Assembly (NCBI GenBank): GCA_000238815.2 | Contig: AFXB01000010.1 | Coordinates: forward strand, 491,001-555,000 | Direction: 5' to 3' | DNA from: SAR116 cluster alpha proteobacterium HIMB100 | GTDB lineage: Bacteria > Pseudomonadota > Alphaproteobacteria > Puniceispirillales > Puniceispirillaceae | DNA: 64,000 nt | In this document: positions 20,326-28,200 of the stretch, piece after piece | How the letters are laid out: every line of letters begins with the position of its first letter | Position numbering within the stretch: position 1 is the first letter of the stretch | Made by a program: the position numbers and the translations under genes | The notes under the pieces: model-generated | What the model saw: only the letters and a program-made list of their open reading frames with translations | Databases searched by the model: none | Told to the model about the DNA's origin: nothing

Positions 20326-21864
20326 CTAGCTGTCAAACAAAGACAGCTGGGTTTTATGCGGACGGGCGCGGCGTTGTGGCGGCCGGTTACGACTGCCCAA
20401 ACGGCGATAAACCTGGCGGGCCATCTCAGCAAATCCGTCAGCGCGGCGGGCCTCACCCATACGGCTGCGGGCTTGTTTCATCGCTGTGTCATTATTGACC
20501 AGCGGAAACGGGTAATCCCGGCCCAGCTGACAGGCTTTGTGATGATGCAGATCAGAAGATAATTTCCAGGGCTCATGCACCCATTGCGCGCTGAGGCCAG
20601 CTAATTCAGGCACCCATTTGCGGATAAACCGGCCGTCCGGGTCCTGATCATAAGATTGTTTGACCGGGTTATAAATCCGCAGCGTATTGATACCGGTCAC
20701 ACCTGACTGCATCTGCAGCTGGCTGTAGTGAATACCCGGTTCATAATCCGTAAACTGGCGCGCCAGATGCGGACCGAAAGCGCGCCAGTCAAGCCATAAA
20801 TGATAGGCAGCAAAGCTGACCAGCATCGCGCGCATACGAAAATTCAGCCATCCTGTCTGTACCAGCGAGCGCATACAGGCATCAATGAAGGGATAACCGG
20901 TTTGTCCCGCACACCAGGCCTGAAGATGGGCATCATTATGATGCGGCTCACGCAGGCCTTCAAAGGCCTGATGCATACATAGCTGATCCAAATCCGGCTG
21001 GTCTTCCAGCTTCTGCATGAAGTGACAGCGCCAGACCAGACGAGAAGAAAAGCTGGCCAGACTGCGCTTAAACATCTGGTCTTGCGGGCCAAGCTGAGCA
21101 CGCCTCTGGCTGACAGCCTGTTCTACCTCTCGCGGTGATAAACTGCCCCAGCTGAGATGCGGCGATAAACGTGAGCAGACTTGTGCAGCGGTCTGGGGTG
21201 AGGACATGCCGCGCTGATAAGTGCGGGCCCGCTGAGCAAGAAAGCTGTGCAGCAGATCAAGCCCCGCCTGACGGCCGCCAGGCTGAACAGAACCGGCCAG
21301 GGGCGGCCCAAATAATCGGTCTGTTTTTGCCGGGATCACGCCGGCGTCAATGCCCCTGACGGGCCGCAAACAGTCCGGCGGCAAGATTGTGGGCTGGCTC
21401 ATCCGCCGGCTGCGCACACCAGACCATTTATCCCGGTTGGACAAGCCCCTGACGATACCGTTAAACGGATAGTCAATCAGCTTTATCTGATGCGCCTTGC
21501 ACCAGCCCACCACCGCTTGGTCCCGTGCATAGGTCCAGCTGTTGCCGGTTTCCTGGTGACAGTGCACAGCAGCAATATCGAGCTGATCAGCCAGTACAGA
21601 CAATATGTCTGTCACGTCGCCCGTTTTCACAATAAGCGGTTGTCCCAGACCGGCAAGGTCATTGCGCAGCCCCTGCAGACAATCATGGATAAAACCCCAT
21701 TGACGGCGGGAGGCAAAGGGCTGGGCCCAATAGTCAGGTTCAACAACATAAAGCGGCAGCACAGCACAGCCAGAGGCGGCAGCCGCACGCAGAGGAGCGT
21801 GGTCCTCTATCCGCAAGTCCCGTTTAAACCAGACCAGATGAACAGGGCCTTGTTTAGTCATCAT
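20326..21864 (-). CDS. Cryptochrome/deoxyribodipyrimidine photolyase family protein
   Basis: Flavoprotein of about 512 residues. The N-terminal antenna-binding domain starts VHLVWFKRDLRIEDHAPLRA (residues ~8-27). The C-terminal FAD domain contains GYPFIDACMRSLVQTGWLNF, followed by RMRAMLVSFAAYHLWLDW, as in photolyases. The family repairs UV-induced pyrimidine dimers in light or senses blue light. The sequence between QMQSGVTGINTLRIYNP and the C-terminus is that of the bacterial photolyase-like branch often found in marine bacteria rather than E. coli PhrB, so repair activity is probable but not certain. Two ATGs (21864, 21861) are possible starts. It stands alone. Confidence 0.88.
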   Translation of the reverse strand: MMTKQGPVHLVWFKRDLRIEDHAPLRAAAASGCAVLPLYVVEPDYWAQPFASRRQWGFIHDCLQGLRNDLAGLGQPLIVKTGDVTDILSVLADQLDIAAVHCHQETGNSWTYARDQAVVGWCKAHQIKLIDYPFNGIVRGLSNRDKWSGVRSRRMSQPTILPPDCLRPVRGIDAGVIPAKTDRLFGPPLAGSVQPGGRQAGLDLLHSFLAQRARTYQRGMSSPQTAAQVCSRLSPHLSWGSLSPREVEQAVSQRRAQLGPQDQMFKRSLASFSSRLVWRCHFMQKLEDQPDLDQLCMHQAFEGLREPHHNDAHLQAWCAGQTGYPFIDACMRSLVQTGWLNFRMRAMLVSFAAYHLWLDWRAFGPHLARQFTDYEPGIHYSQLQMQSGVTGINTLRIYNPVKQSYDQDPDGRFIRKWVPELAGLSAQWVHEPWKLSSDLHHHKACQLGRDYPFPLVNNDTAMKQARSRMGEARRADGFAEMARQVYRRLGSRNRPPQRRARPHKTQLSLFDS

Positions 21865-22009
21865 CTTTATATCCGCTACCTATATGCCAACCTTGCTTTG
21901 TTAGATAATCTGTTTATGCGTAAAGTCACCTGAAGCGGGGCCGCGAATTTACATTGACCTGGCCCTGGCAAACAGGAACACTCAACAATGTTTTCCCTGC
22001 CTGAGATGA

Positions 22010-22966
22010 ATGTGCGCTCTGGCGGGGAGTGTTGATGGCCTCAGTGAAGAGTATAAATCCATTTCCAAACCGCAACGCCCCTGGGCAGACCAGATAAGCC
22101 AGCCAACCCGTTCTGAAAATCTCAGAGGATTGCTTTATATGGCAGGGGGCATGTTTTTATTTTCAGCAGTCGATGCGCTGGCAAAATTTTTGACAGATAC
22201 GCTGCATCCCCTGCAGATTGTCTGGATACGCCAGTTGGGCCTGGTGGCCGGCACAGTATTGCTGATGGGGCTGTATGGGGTGCGGATATTTGCAACCACG
22301 CATCCGGTATTACAGCTGGCCAGAGGCGTGTTGGCAGCGGGGTCTGCTACCTTGTTTATCGTTGCCATCAGCTATGTGGCATTGGCGGATGCGATTGCTG
22401 TGACCTTTATCGCGCCGCTGATTGTGACCATATTCAGTGCGGTTCTGCTGGCGGAGAAAGTTGGCATTCACAGATGGAGTGCGATTATTGCCGGGTTTAT
22501 CGGCACGCTTGTTGTGATTCGCCCGGGTTTTGAGAGCTTTCACCCTGCTTTGCTGCTGGTTCTGTTTGCCGCGACTTTATTTGCCTGCCGCCAGATTATC
22601 TCTCGCCTGCTCAGCGGCAGTGACAATGCCTATACCACAGTAGCCTATACCGCGCTGGCCAGCTCTGTAGTGTTGTCAGTCCCAGCCCTTTTTGTATGGA
22701 CAACACCGCAGACGACCCAAGTGATTCTGCTGCTGATGGTGATGGCGCTGCTGGCCGGGCTGGCGGAATTCATGGTGATAAAGGCGCTGCAGATCGCCCA
22801 TGCCGGGCTGGTTGCGCCGGTTCAATATACAATCCTGATCTGGGGGACTTTATATGGTGTTCTGATTTTTGCGGATGTCCCGGATATATTTACTTTTGCC
22901 GGCGCAGCGATCATTATTGCTTCAGGCCTGTATACAGTGCACAGAGAGCGTCTGCGTGACCGTTAG
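22010..22966 (+). CDS. EamA/DMT family transporter
   Basis: Inner-membrane protein of up to 318 residues with ten membrane segments in two EamA repeats. The first begins LLYMAGGMFLFSAVDALAKF; RGVLAAGSATLFIVAISYVA and FIAPLIVTIFSAVLLAEKVG are typical of the first repeat, and a second block near residues 180-310 ends AAIIIASGLYTVHRERLR. The family exports or imports small metabolites such as amino acids. The start is uncertain: ATG 22010 lacks a good Shine-Dalgarno and would add a 40-residue hydrophilic tail; translation could begin nearer the first helix. The rhodanese gene follows after 26 nt. Confidence 0.88.
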   Translation: MCALAGSVDGLSEEYKSISKPQRPWADQISQPTRSENLRGLLYMAGGMFLFSAVDALAKFLTDTLHPLQIVWIRQLGLVAGTVLLMGLYGVRIFATTHPVLQLARGVLAAGSATLFIVAISYVALADAIAVTFIAPLIVTIFSAVLLAEKVGIHRWSAIIAGFIGTLVVIRPGFESFHPALLLVLFAATLFACRQIISRLLSGSDNAYTTVAYTALASSVVLSVPALFVWTTPQTTQVILLLMVMALLAGLAEFMVIKALQIAHAGLVAPVQYTILIWGTLYGVLIFADVPDIFTFAGAAIIIASGLYTVHRERLRDR

Positions 22967-22992
22967 GTGCACCCCCAAGATGAGATAGGTAA

Positions 22993-23400
22993 ATGAGCAA
23001 ACTGAAGATAACCGCAGCTGAGATGGTCCGTGCCGCCCGGGCAAAAATCACAGAAATCGAAACAGATGAGCTGATTAACCAGCTGGAGGATCCAGATCTG
23101 GTGATCATTGATATCCGTGATATCAGAGAACGCCAGAAAACTGGCTTTATCCCGGGCAGTTATCATGCCCCGCGGGGGATGCTGGAATTCTGGGTCGACC
23201 CTGACAGCCCCTATTTCAAACCTATTTTCGGCGCAGCAGATAAACGATATGTCTTCCATTGTGCCTCTGGCTGGCGATCTGCGCTCAGCGTGGCTGTGCT
23301 GAATGATATGGGATTTGACGCTGCCCATCTGAAAGAGGGCTTTTCAGACTGGGTCAAACAGGGCGGACCTGTTGACCATTCCGACACAGGCAAAAGCTGA
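22993..23400 (+). CDS. Rhodanese-like domain protein
   Basis: Single-domain rhodanese of 135 residues. DLVIIDIRDIRERQKTGFIP is the CH2A-type region, and YVFHCASGWRSALS carries the active-site Cys at residue 90 in a six-residue loop (CASGWR) of the size used by sulfurtransferases. It would transfer sulfane sulfur or act as a thiol carrier in the cytoplasm. No signal peptide is seen. It is 26 nt after the EamA gene and 54 nt before the glyoxalase-like gene, all on the plus strand, and may be cotranscribed. The specific acceptor is unknown. Confidence 0.9.
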   Translation: MSKLKITAAEMVRAARAKITEIETDELINQLEDPDLVIIDIRDIRERQKTGFIPGSYHAPRGMLEFWVDPDSPYFKPIFGAADKRYVFHCASGWRSALSVAVLNDMGFDAAHLKEGFSDWVKQGGPVDHSDTGKS

Positions 23401-23454
23401 GCCTGTGTTGATTCTTTTCTGACTTTTAGAACAGCTTAATCAGGATAATCACAC

Positions 23455-24090
23455 ATGACACAAAAAATCGATCATTTCGCCATTGGTACATCCAGCCTTG
23501 CTGCCGGTGTGGCCGCCCTTGAGCCTGTATTAGGCGTCACAGTCCCAGACGGCAGCAAACATACATTGATGAGCACGCATAATTGTGTGATGCAATCCGG
23601 AAATGAAACATTTTTTGAGCTGATCGCAATTGACCCTGATGCCCCTGACCCCGGCCGGGCCCGCTGGTTCACGCTGGATTTTCCGGAAACTCAAGACAAA
23701 ATAGCTGAACGGCCCCGCGCCTTATGCTGGGTGGTCAGCACAGACAGGCTGGATGAGCTGGTGGCCAGCAGCCCTGTTCGGCTGGGTGAGATTGTCACCT
23801 TTGTGCGCGGTGAGCGGTCCTGGCGCCTGACCGTACCTGAGGACGGGCATTTACCTGAAGGCGGTCTGTTGCCCGGCTTTATCGAATGGTCCCCCGGCCC
23901 ACATCCCAGCACAGCCCAGCAAAATCTGGGCGTTACCTTAACACATGTGCGTCTGTCCAGCCCTGATCCGGACGGGCTGAAAGCAAAGCTGGCCGCGTTA
24001 GGGGTCGACCATCTTGCTGAGGTCAGACAAGGTGAGGCAGGCTTAAGCTTTGTTCTGGACACCCCTAACGGAGAGGTGATCTTAGATTAG
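23455..24090 (+). CDS. VOC superfamily protein, glyoxalase-like domain
   Basis: Protein of 211 residues beginning IDHFAIGTSSLAAGVAALEP, the usual first strand-helix of a glyoxalase-like (PF13468-type) domain. HNCVMQSGNETFFELIAIDP contains the metal-type His and Glu region; the C-terminal half repeats the VOC fold (LTHVRLSSPDPDGLKAKL). Function within the superfamily is open. The leader AGGATAATCACAC before the ATG matches leaders of two other genes in the window. It converges with the MDR dehydrogenase gene 17 nt away. Confidence 0.82.
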   Translation: MTQKIDHFAIGTSSLAAGVAALEPVLGVTVPDGSKHTLMSTHNCVMQSGNETFFELIAIDPDAPDPGRARWFTLDFPETQDKIAERPRALCWVVSTDRLDELVASSPVRLGEIVTFVRGERSWRLTVPEDGHLPEGGLLPGFIEWSPGPHPSTAQQNLGVTLTHVRLSSPDPDGLKAKLAALGVDHLAEVRQGEAGLSFVLDTPNGEVILD

Positions 24091-24107
24091 CCAGCCTGTA
24101 TTCCTGC

Positions 24108-25172
24108 TTACGGGCAGACCACGATATTGCCGACATGTGCCTTGTTGATAAAGGCTGTCTGGGCGGCGTGCAGTTCTGCCAAAGGGTAAGTTGCCGCCAA
24201 AACCGGCTTGATCGCTTTGGCCTCAATATAACTGACCAAACGCGGCATCACTTCCGGGCTGATGACTGTTGAACCTGTAAAGGTCAGGTCACGCAAATAA
24301 AATGTGCGTAAATCAAAAGACACAATCGGTCCGGCAATCGCCCCTGAACAGGTATACCGCCCGCCTCTTTGCAGCAGATCAAGAAAGTCCGGCCAGTCTG
24401 GCCCGCCGACCACATCCGCCACCACCGACACCGCCTCATCAGCCATTTGTGCAGACAGATTTCCGGCTGTGCGGTCAATGATCTTATCTGCGCCCAACGC
24501 GTTTACTGCTTCTGCTTTGTCCGGTGTTGTCAGCGCCAGGACACGTGCCCCGCGCAGTTTGGCCAGCTGGACCACAGCCCCGCCGACACCGCCAGAAGCC
24601 CCTGGCACAAACACGGTATCTGTCTCGCCCACATTTGCCCGCGTCAGCATGCCTTCCGCGGTAGAATACGAACAGCTGAAGGTAGCTAATTCAGCATCTG
24701 TATAATCAGAATTCACCGCCAGAAGGTTGCGCGACGGCAAAGCAGCATATTCAGCAAAGCCGCCATTCACCTCTGAGCCTAAATAGCCTGTTTTATTCAG
24801 ATTTTCAGGATCAGCCGGTTCCCGCAGCCAGTTATCCGTGATCACCCGCTCGCCAATACGGGACCGGTCAACCCCCTCACCCACAGCTTCGATAATGCCG
24901 CAGATATCCGCGCCCTGGATCCGCGGAAAGGTGATCGCGCTGCCTCCCCATGACGGGTCTTCTTCATGCACCTCGCTATAGCCATCGCCGGTGGTGGCTT
25001 CTGTCACGGCTTTGGAATACCAGCCGGAACGTGTGTTTACATCTGTGTTGTTCAGACCACAGGCTTTGACTTTCACCAATACCTCGCCAGGGCCAGCCTC
25101 TGGTTTAGGCCAGTCTTCATGCCAGACCAATTTATCCAGATCGCCATGTCCGGTCAGTACCATTGCTTTCAT
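24108..25172 (-). CDS. Zinc-type/quinone-reductase-like medium-chain dehydrogenase (MDR)
   Basis: NAD(P)-dependent oxidoreductase of 354 residues. The GroES-like N-terminal domain (residues 1-150) starts MKAMVLTGHGDLDKLVWHED; IQGADICGIIEAVGEGVD is the conserved metal/fold region. The nucleotide-binding motif VFVPGASGGVGGAVVQLAKL lies near residues 190-209. The quinone oxidoreductase group lacks the full zinc set; here the structural cysteine cluster is not seen, though some putative catalytic residues are, so zinc dependence is open. GGAGAG precedes the ATG. It follows the BKACE gene by 46 nt on the same strand, suggesting shared use. Confidence 0.87.
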   Translation of the reverse strand: MKAMVLTGHGDLDKLVWHEDWPKPEAGPGEVLVKVKACGLNNTDVNTRSGWYSKAVTEATTGDGYSEVHEEDPSWGGSAITFPRIQGADICGIIEAVGEGVDRSRIGERVITDNWLREPADPENLNKTGYLGSEVNGGFAEYAALPSRNLLAVNSDYTDAELATFSCSYSTAEGMLTRANVGETDTVFVPGASGGVGGAVVQLAKLRGARVLALTTPDKAEAVNALGADKIIDRTAGNLSAQMADEAVSVVADVVGGPDWPDFLDLLQRGGRYTCSGAIAGPIVSFDLRTFYLRDLTFTGSTVISPEVMPRLVSYIEAKAIKPVLAATYPLAELHAAQTAFINKAHVGNIVVCP

Positions 25173-25218
25173 GAAAGTCTCTCCTGTGAGTTTGTGTCAG
25201 TGATCTGTCTTAATCTTG

Positions 25219-26052
25219 TTATGCCTGGGCCGCAAGCCCCAGAATCTGGCGTGCCTGCTCAGCAGTGGCGACAGGCCGATTATAGCGGTCACATAAGTCT
25301 GTTACCCGCCTGACCAGAGCTGCATTTGACGGGGCCAATGTCTGTTTATCCAGCCGGATATTATCTTCCAGCCCGGTACGGGCATGACCGCCAGCGGCCA
25401 CACACCATTCATTCACTTCCAGCTGGTGACGGCCAATGCCGGCCGCGCACCACTGGCTGTCCGGCAGCAGCCTGTTCATTGTTTCGATATAGTAATCAAA
25501 GACATTCTTGTCTGCAGGCATGGCGTTTTTTACCCCCATCACAAACTGGACATATAAAGGCCCGGTCAGGCGGCCGTCGCTGCGCATCTGGGCCGCCTGA
25601 TGAATATGAGAGAGATCAAATGCCTCAACCTCTGGCTTGATCTGGTAGGTCTGCATTTCAGCCGCCAGCCAATCCACCAGATCAGGCGGGTTTTCATAAA
25701 CACGGGTCGGAAAATTATTTGACCCCACTGTCAGTGACGCCATATCCGGACGCAGGGGCAGCATACCGCCGCGTTCACGTCCTGCCCCGGACCGCCCGCC
25801 TGTTGAAAACTGGACAATCATGCCCGGGCAATGTTTTTGAAGGCCCTCTTTCAGGGCGGCAAATTTTTCCGGATCACTGGACGGGGTTTCATCTTCATTC
25901 CGGACATGGGCATGACAGATGCTGGCCCCGGCCTCAAATGCGGCATGGGTGCTTTCCACCTGTTCAGACACGGTAATCGGCACAGCCGGGTTCATGCTTT
26001 TGCGCGGCAAAGACCCGGTAATGGCCACACAGATAATACAGGGTTTTGACAT
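25219..26052 (-). CDS. Beta-keto acid cleavage enzyme (BKACE, DUF849 family)
   Basis: Cytoplasmic Zn-dependent TIM-barrel enzyme of 277 residues. The family cleaves a beta-keto acid plus acetyl-CoA to acetoacetate and a CoA thioester. The motifs are AVPITVSEQVESTHAAFEAG, ICHAHVRNEDE (two zinc-type His near residues 46-48), FSTGGRSGAGRERG and GGHARTGLEDNIRLDK near the C-terminus, where the second zinc pair and catalytic Arg/Glu region lie. The family includes 3-keto-5-aminohexanoate cleavage enzyme and carnitine-derived dehydrocarnitine cleavage enzymes. GGAGAAG precedes the ATG. The neighbouring MDR dehydrogenase could supply the keto acid. Exact substrate unknown. Confidence 0.9.
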   Translation of the reverse strand: MSKPCIICVAITGSLPRKSMNPAVPITVSEQVESTHAAFEAGASICHAHVRNEDETPSSDPEKFAALKEGLQKHCPGMIVQFSTGGRSGAGRERGGMLPLRPDMASLTVGSNNFPTRVYENPPDLVDWLAAEMQTYQIKPEVEAFDLSHIHQAAQMRSDGRLTGPLYVQFVMGVKNAMPADKNVFDYYIETMNRLLPDSQWCAAGIGRHQLEVNEWCVAAGGHARTGLEDNIRLDKQTLAPSNAALVRRVTDLCDRYNRPVATAEQARQILGLAAQA

Positions 26053-26064
26053 CAGACTTCTCCA

Positions 26065-26985
26065 TCAGGGCATACAGATATACATAAATATATAAATGCT
26101 GAACGGGGATAACAATGTACCCCATGTAATCACAGACGCCATCACATCTGAATCTCCGCCCATTTGCCGGGAGAGTATATAGGCATTACTGGCACAAGGG
26201 ACCGCACAATACAAAATGGTTACAGCTTTCATTATGAAAGGAAGGGGCAAAAAGCTGAGCATCACAACAGCAAAAGCAGGCAATAAAATAAGCTTTGCAA
26301 AGACAGCTGCAGATATTGCCCGTGCCTTTGTGCGATCAAAGGTAAAGAGCAGCCCTGCCCCTGTCGATAACAGGCTGAGCGGCATAGCCGGCGCACTCAG
26401 ATAATACAGATAATCAGCAATAAAAAATTGCTGAAGAGAGATGCCGCTTATTTTGACCCCCACACCGAACAGAGCCCCCATAATCAGCGGATTCGCCCCT
26501 GTTTTAAGGGCGATATCCTGAATATCCATTTTGCCGCCCTGACCATAGATCGTAAAAATGATAACACTGATCATATTTGTGAAAATGATCATGACAGCAA
26601 TAAAAATGCCCGACAGGGCAGCACCAGCCTCGCCAAGGTAATTTGAGGATAAGGCAATGAAGATATAGGAATTATACCGCACGCTGCCCTGAAACACTGA
26701 AGAAAACAGCTTATTTTCCATTGCCGTGATGTATTTATAGATGAACACAGCAGCAGCAACAAAAGCTGTTGACATCATTGCTGTGGTAAGGCTGCTGAAG
26801 ACCGGCCCGATATCAAACTCTGCGGTGCTGATATTGAGCAGAAGAAGGGCCGGGAAAAAAATATAGTAAACAAATTTGTCTGTTGTTCTCCAGAACCCCT
26901 CACCGGTTACAAGATAGCGATTAATGACAAAACCTTAGAGAATGAGCAGGGCTATCGGTGCTATAGTGGACAGAGAATTTATCAC
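26065..26985 (-). pseudogene. Auxin efflux carrier (AEC) family transporter, interrupted by an in-frame stop
   Basis: A continuous AEC-type reading frame runs from GTG 26985 to 26065 (306 residues, the usual family length), broken only by TAA at 26937-26935, codon 17. Upstream of the stop it reads VINSLSTIAPIALLIL; downstream GFVINRYLVTGEGFWRTTDK and then VYYIFFPALLLLNISTAEF, the normal first helix and second helix region of AEC proteins. The internal ATG at 26778 would give only 237 residues lacking two N-terminal helices. Ten membrane segments would be expected in full. Either a recent nonsense mutation or a sequencing error. It lies 12 nt upstream of the BKACE gene and probably imported or exported its carboxylate. 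Confidence 0.8.
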
Positions 26986-27022
26986 TTCTTAGGCTGTCTT
27001 CTTTTTTGTCTACAGCTGTCTG

Positions 27023-27048
27023 CTTAAGACGGCATATGCCCTCTTGAG
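27023..27048. promoter_or_regulatory. Imperfect 26-bp palindrome between AEC and kinase genes
   Basis: The centre GGCATATGCC (27031-27040) is a perfect palindrome, and the flanks (CTTAAGAC and CTCTTGAG) extend the symmetry with two mismatches per arm. It lies between two divergently transcribed units, where an operator would be expected. The binding protein is not known. Confidence 0.45.
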
Positions 27049-27180
27049 CAGATTGAGCCTGCGTCACCTGATCCACGGCTTTAGGGTTTGGCGGCTTAAT
27101 CTGTCTTCATAACGATAAATATATTTGTGAACAGGGTCCAAAAAAATTACTGTTAGACCAGACCAGTACAGGACAGGGCC

Positions 27181-28200
27181 GTGACCGTCGATTTACCTAC
27201 AAGATGCAGAGCGTTGCTTGCCGAGCTTGGCCTTATCGAAGCAGATGCGCAAATATCTGTTACCCCTTTATCCGGCGGTGTGGCCAGCGATATTGCCAAG
27301 GTCACTGTCGGCGGGGCTGGGGATGCAGACCAGAACAGCTATTGTGTGAAATTCGCGCTGGCGAAATTACGCGTAAAAGCAGACTGGTTTGCGCCGGTAA
27401 CCCGCAATTTTGCTGAATATCAATGGCTGAAAACCGCCGCACAGATATCCCCTGACACAGCGATCCGGCTGTATGGCCATTCTGAACGCCAGAACGGTTT
27501 TGTGATGTCCTATTTAGCGGGAGACGAAACTTGTCTGTTCAAATCTGAGCTGTTGGCCGGAAATGGATATGCAGAACAGGCAGAGGCTGTCGGCCGGTTG
27601 CTGGGCCACATACATGCGGTAAGTGCCGCGCCTGATTTTGACCGCAGCGCGTTCGATAACCGGGATGATTTTTATGCGTTACGGATTGAACCTTATCTTG
27701 TCTATACAGCGCAATTTTATCCTGAATTTGAGGCCGCTATCAGGAAAGTTGCCGAACAGTTGTATCAGTCTGAGACGCTGCTGATCCATGGCGATGTCAG
27801 CCCGAAAAATATCCTGTTTCAAGGGAACCGGCCTCACCTTCTGGATGCGGAATGCGCCACCATGGGGGACGCCAGTTTTGATGTCAGTTTTTGTTTGAAC
27901 CATTTTATTTTAAAAGCTGTTCATGTGCCGGAATGTCTGGCGCGATATTTGTCCTTTTGCCGCCGGTTCTGGGCCGCCTATCGCGTTTTTGTAAACTGGG
28001 AAGAGCCTGCTTGTTTAGAGGCACGCATATTGAGGCTTCTGCCGATATTGATGCTGGCCCGTGTTGATGGAAAATCACCTGTGGAATATTTAACAGAAGA
28101 TCAGCACGCCCATATAAGACAGCTCGCCCTGCAGCTGCTTGAGGCGCCGGCTGCTTCACTAGATGACTTTATCCAGAGAATAGAAAGACACACACCATAA
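27181..28200 (+). CDS. Phosphotransferase of the aminoglycoside phosphotransferase (APH/choline kinase-like) family
   Basis: Cytoplasmic small-molecule kinase of 339 residues. The catalytic loop LIHGDVSPKNILF gives Asp205 and Asn210, and LLDAECATMGD gives the metal-binding Asp222. The N-lobe contains a weak Gly-rich PLSGGVASDIAKV. The start is GTG at 27181 with a purine-rich GGACAGGG upstream. Its stop (TAA) shares one base with the ATG of the enolase-like gene, so the two are translationally coupled. It probably phosphorylates a hydroxyl group of a small metabolite; resistance to antibiotics is not implied by family alone. The pairing with an enolase paralogue suggests phosphorylation followed by dehydration (inference). 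Confidence 0.85.
   Translation: MTVDLPTRCRALLAELGLIEADAQISVTPLSGGVASDIAKVTVGGAGDADQNSYCVKFALAKLRVKADWFAPVTRNFAEYQWLKTAAQISPDTAIRLYGHSERQNGFVMSYLAGDETCLFKSELLAGNGYAEQAEAVGRLLGHIHAVSAAPDFDRSAFDNRDDFYALRIEPYLVYTAQFYPEFEAAIRKVAEQLYQSETLLIHGDVSPKNILFQGNRPHLLDAECATMGDASFDVSFCLNHFILKAVHVPECLARYLSFCRRFWAAYRVFVNWEEPACLEARILRLLPILMLARVDGKSPVEYLTEDQHAHIRQLALQLLEAPAASLDDFIQRIERHTP

Noticed and set aside
27181..28200. Aminoglycoside resistance gene
   Set aside because: Only the general kinase motif is present and the gene is coupled to an enolase paralogue; no resistance context.
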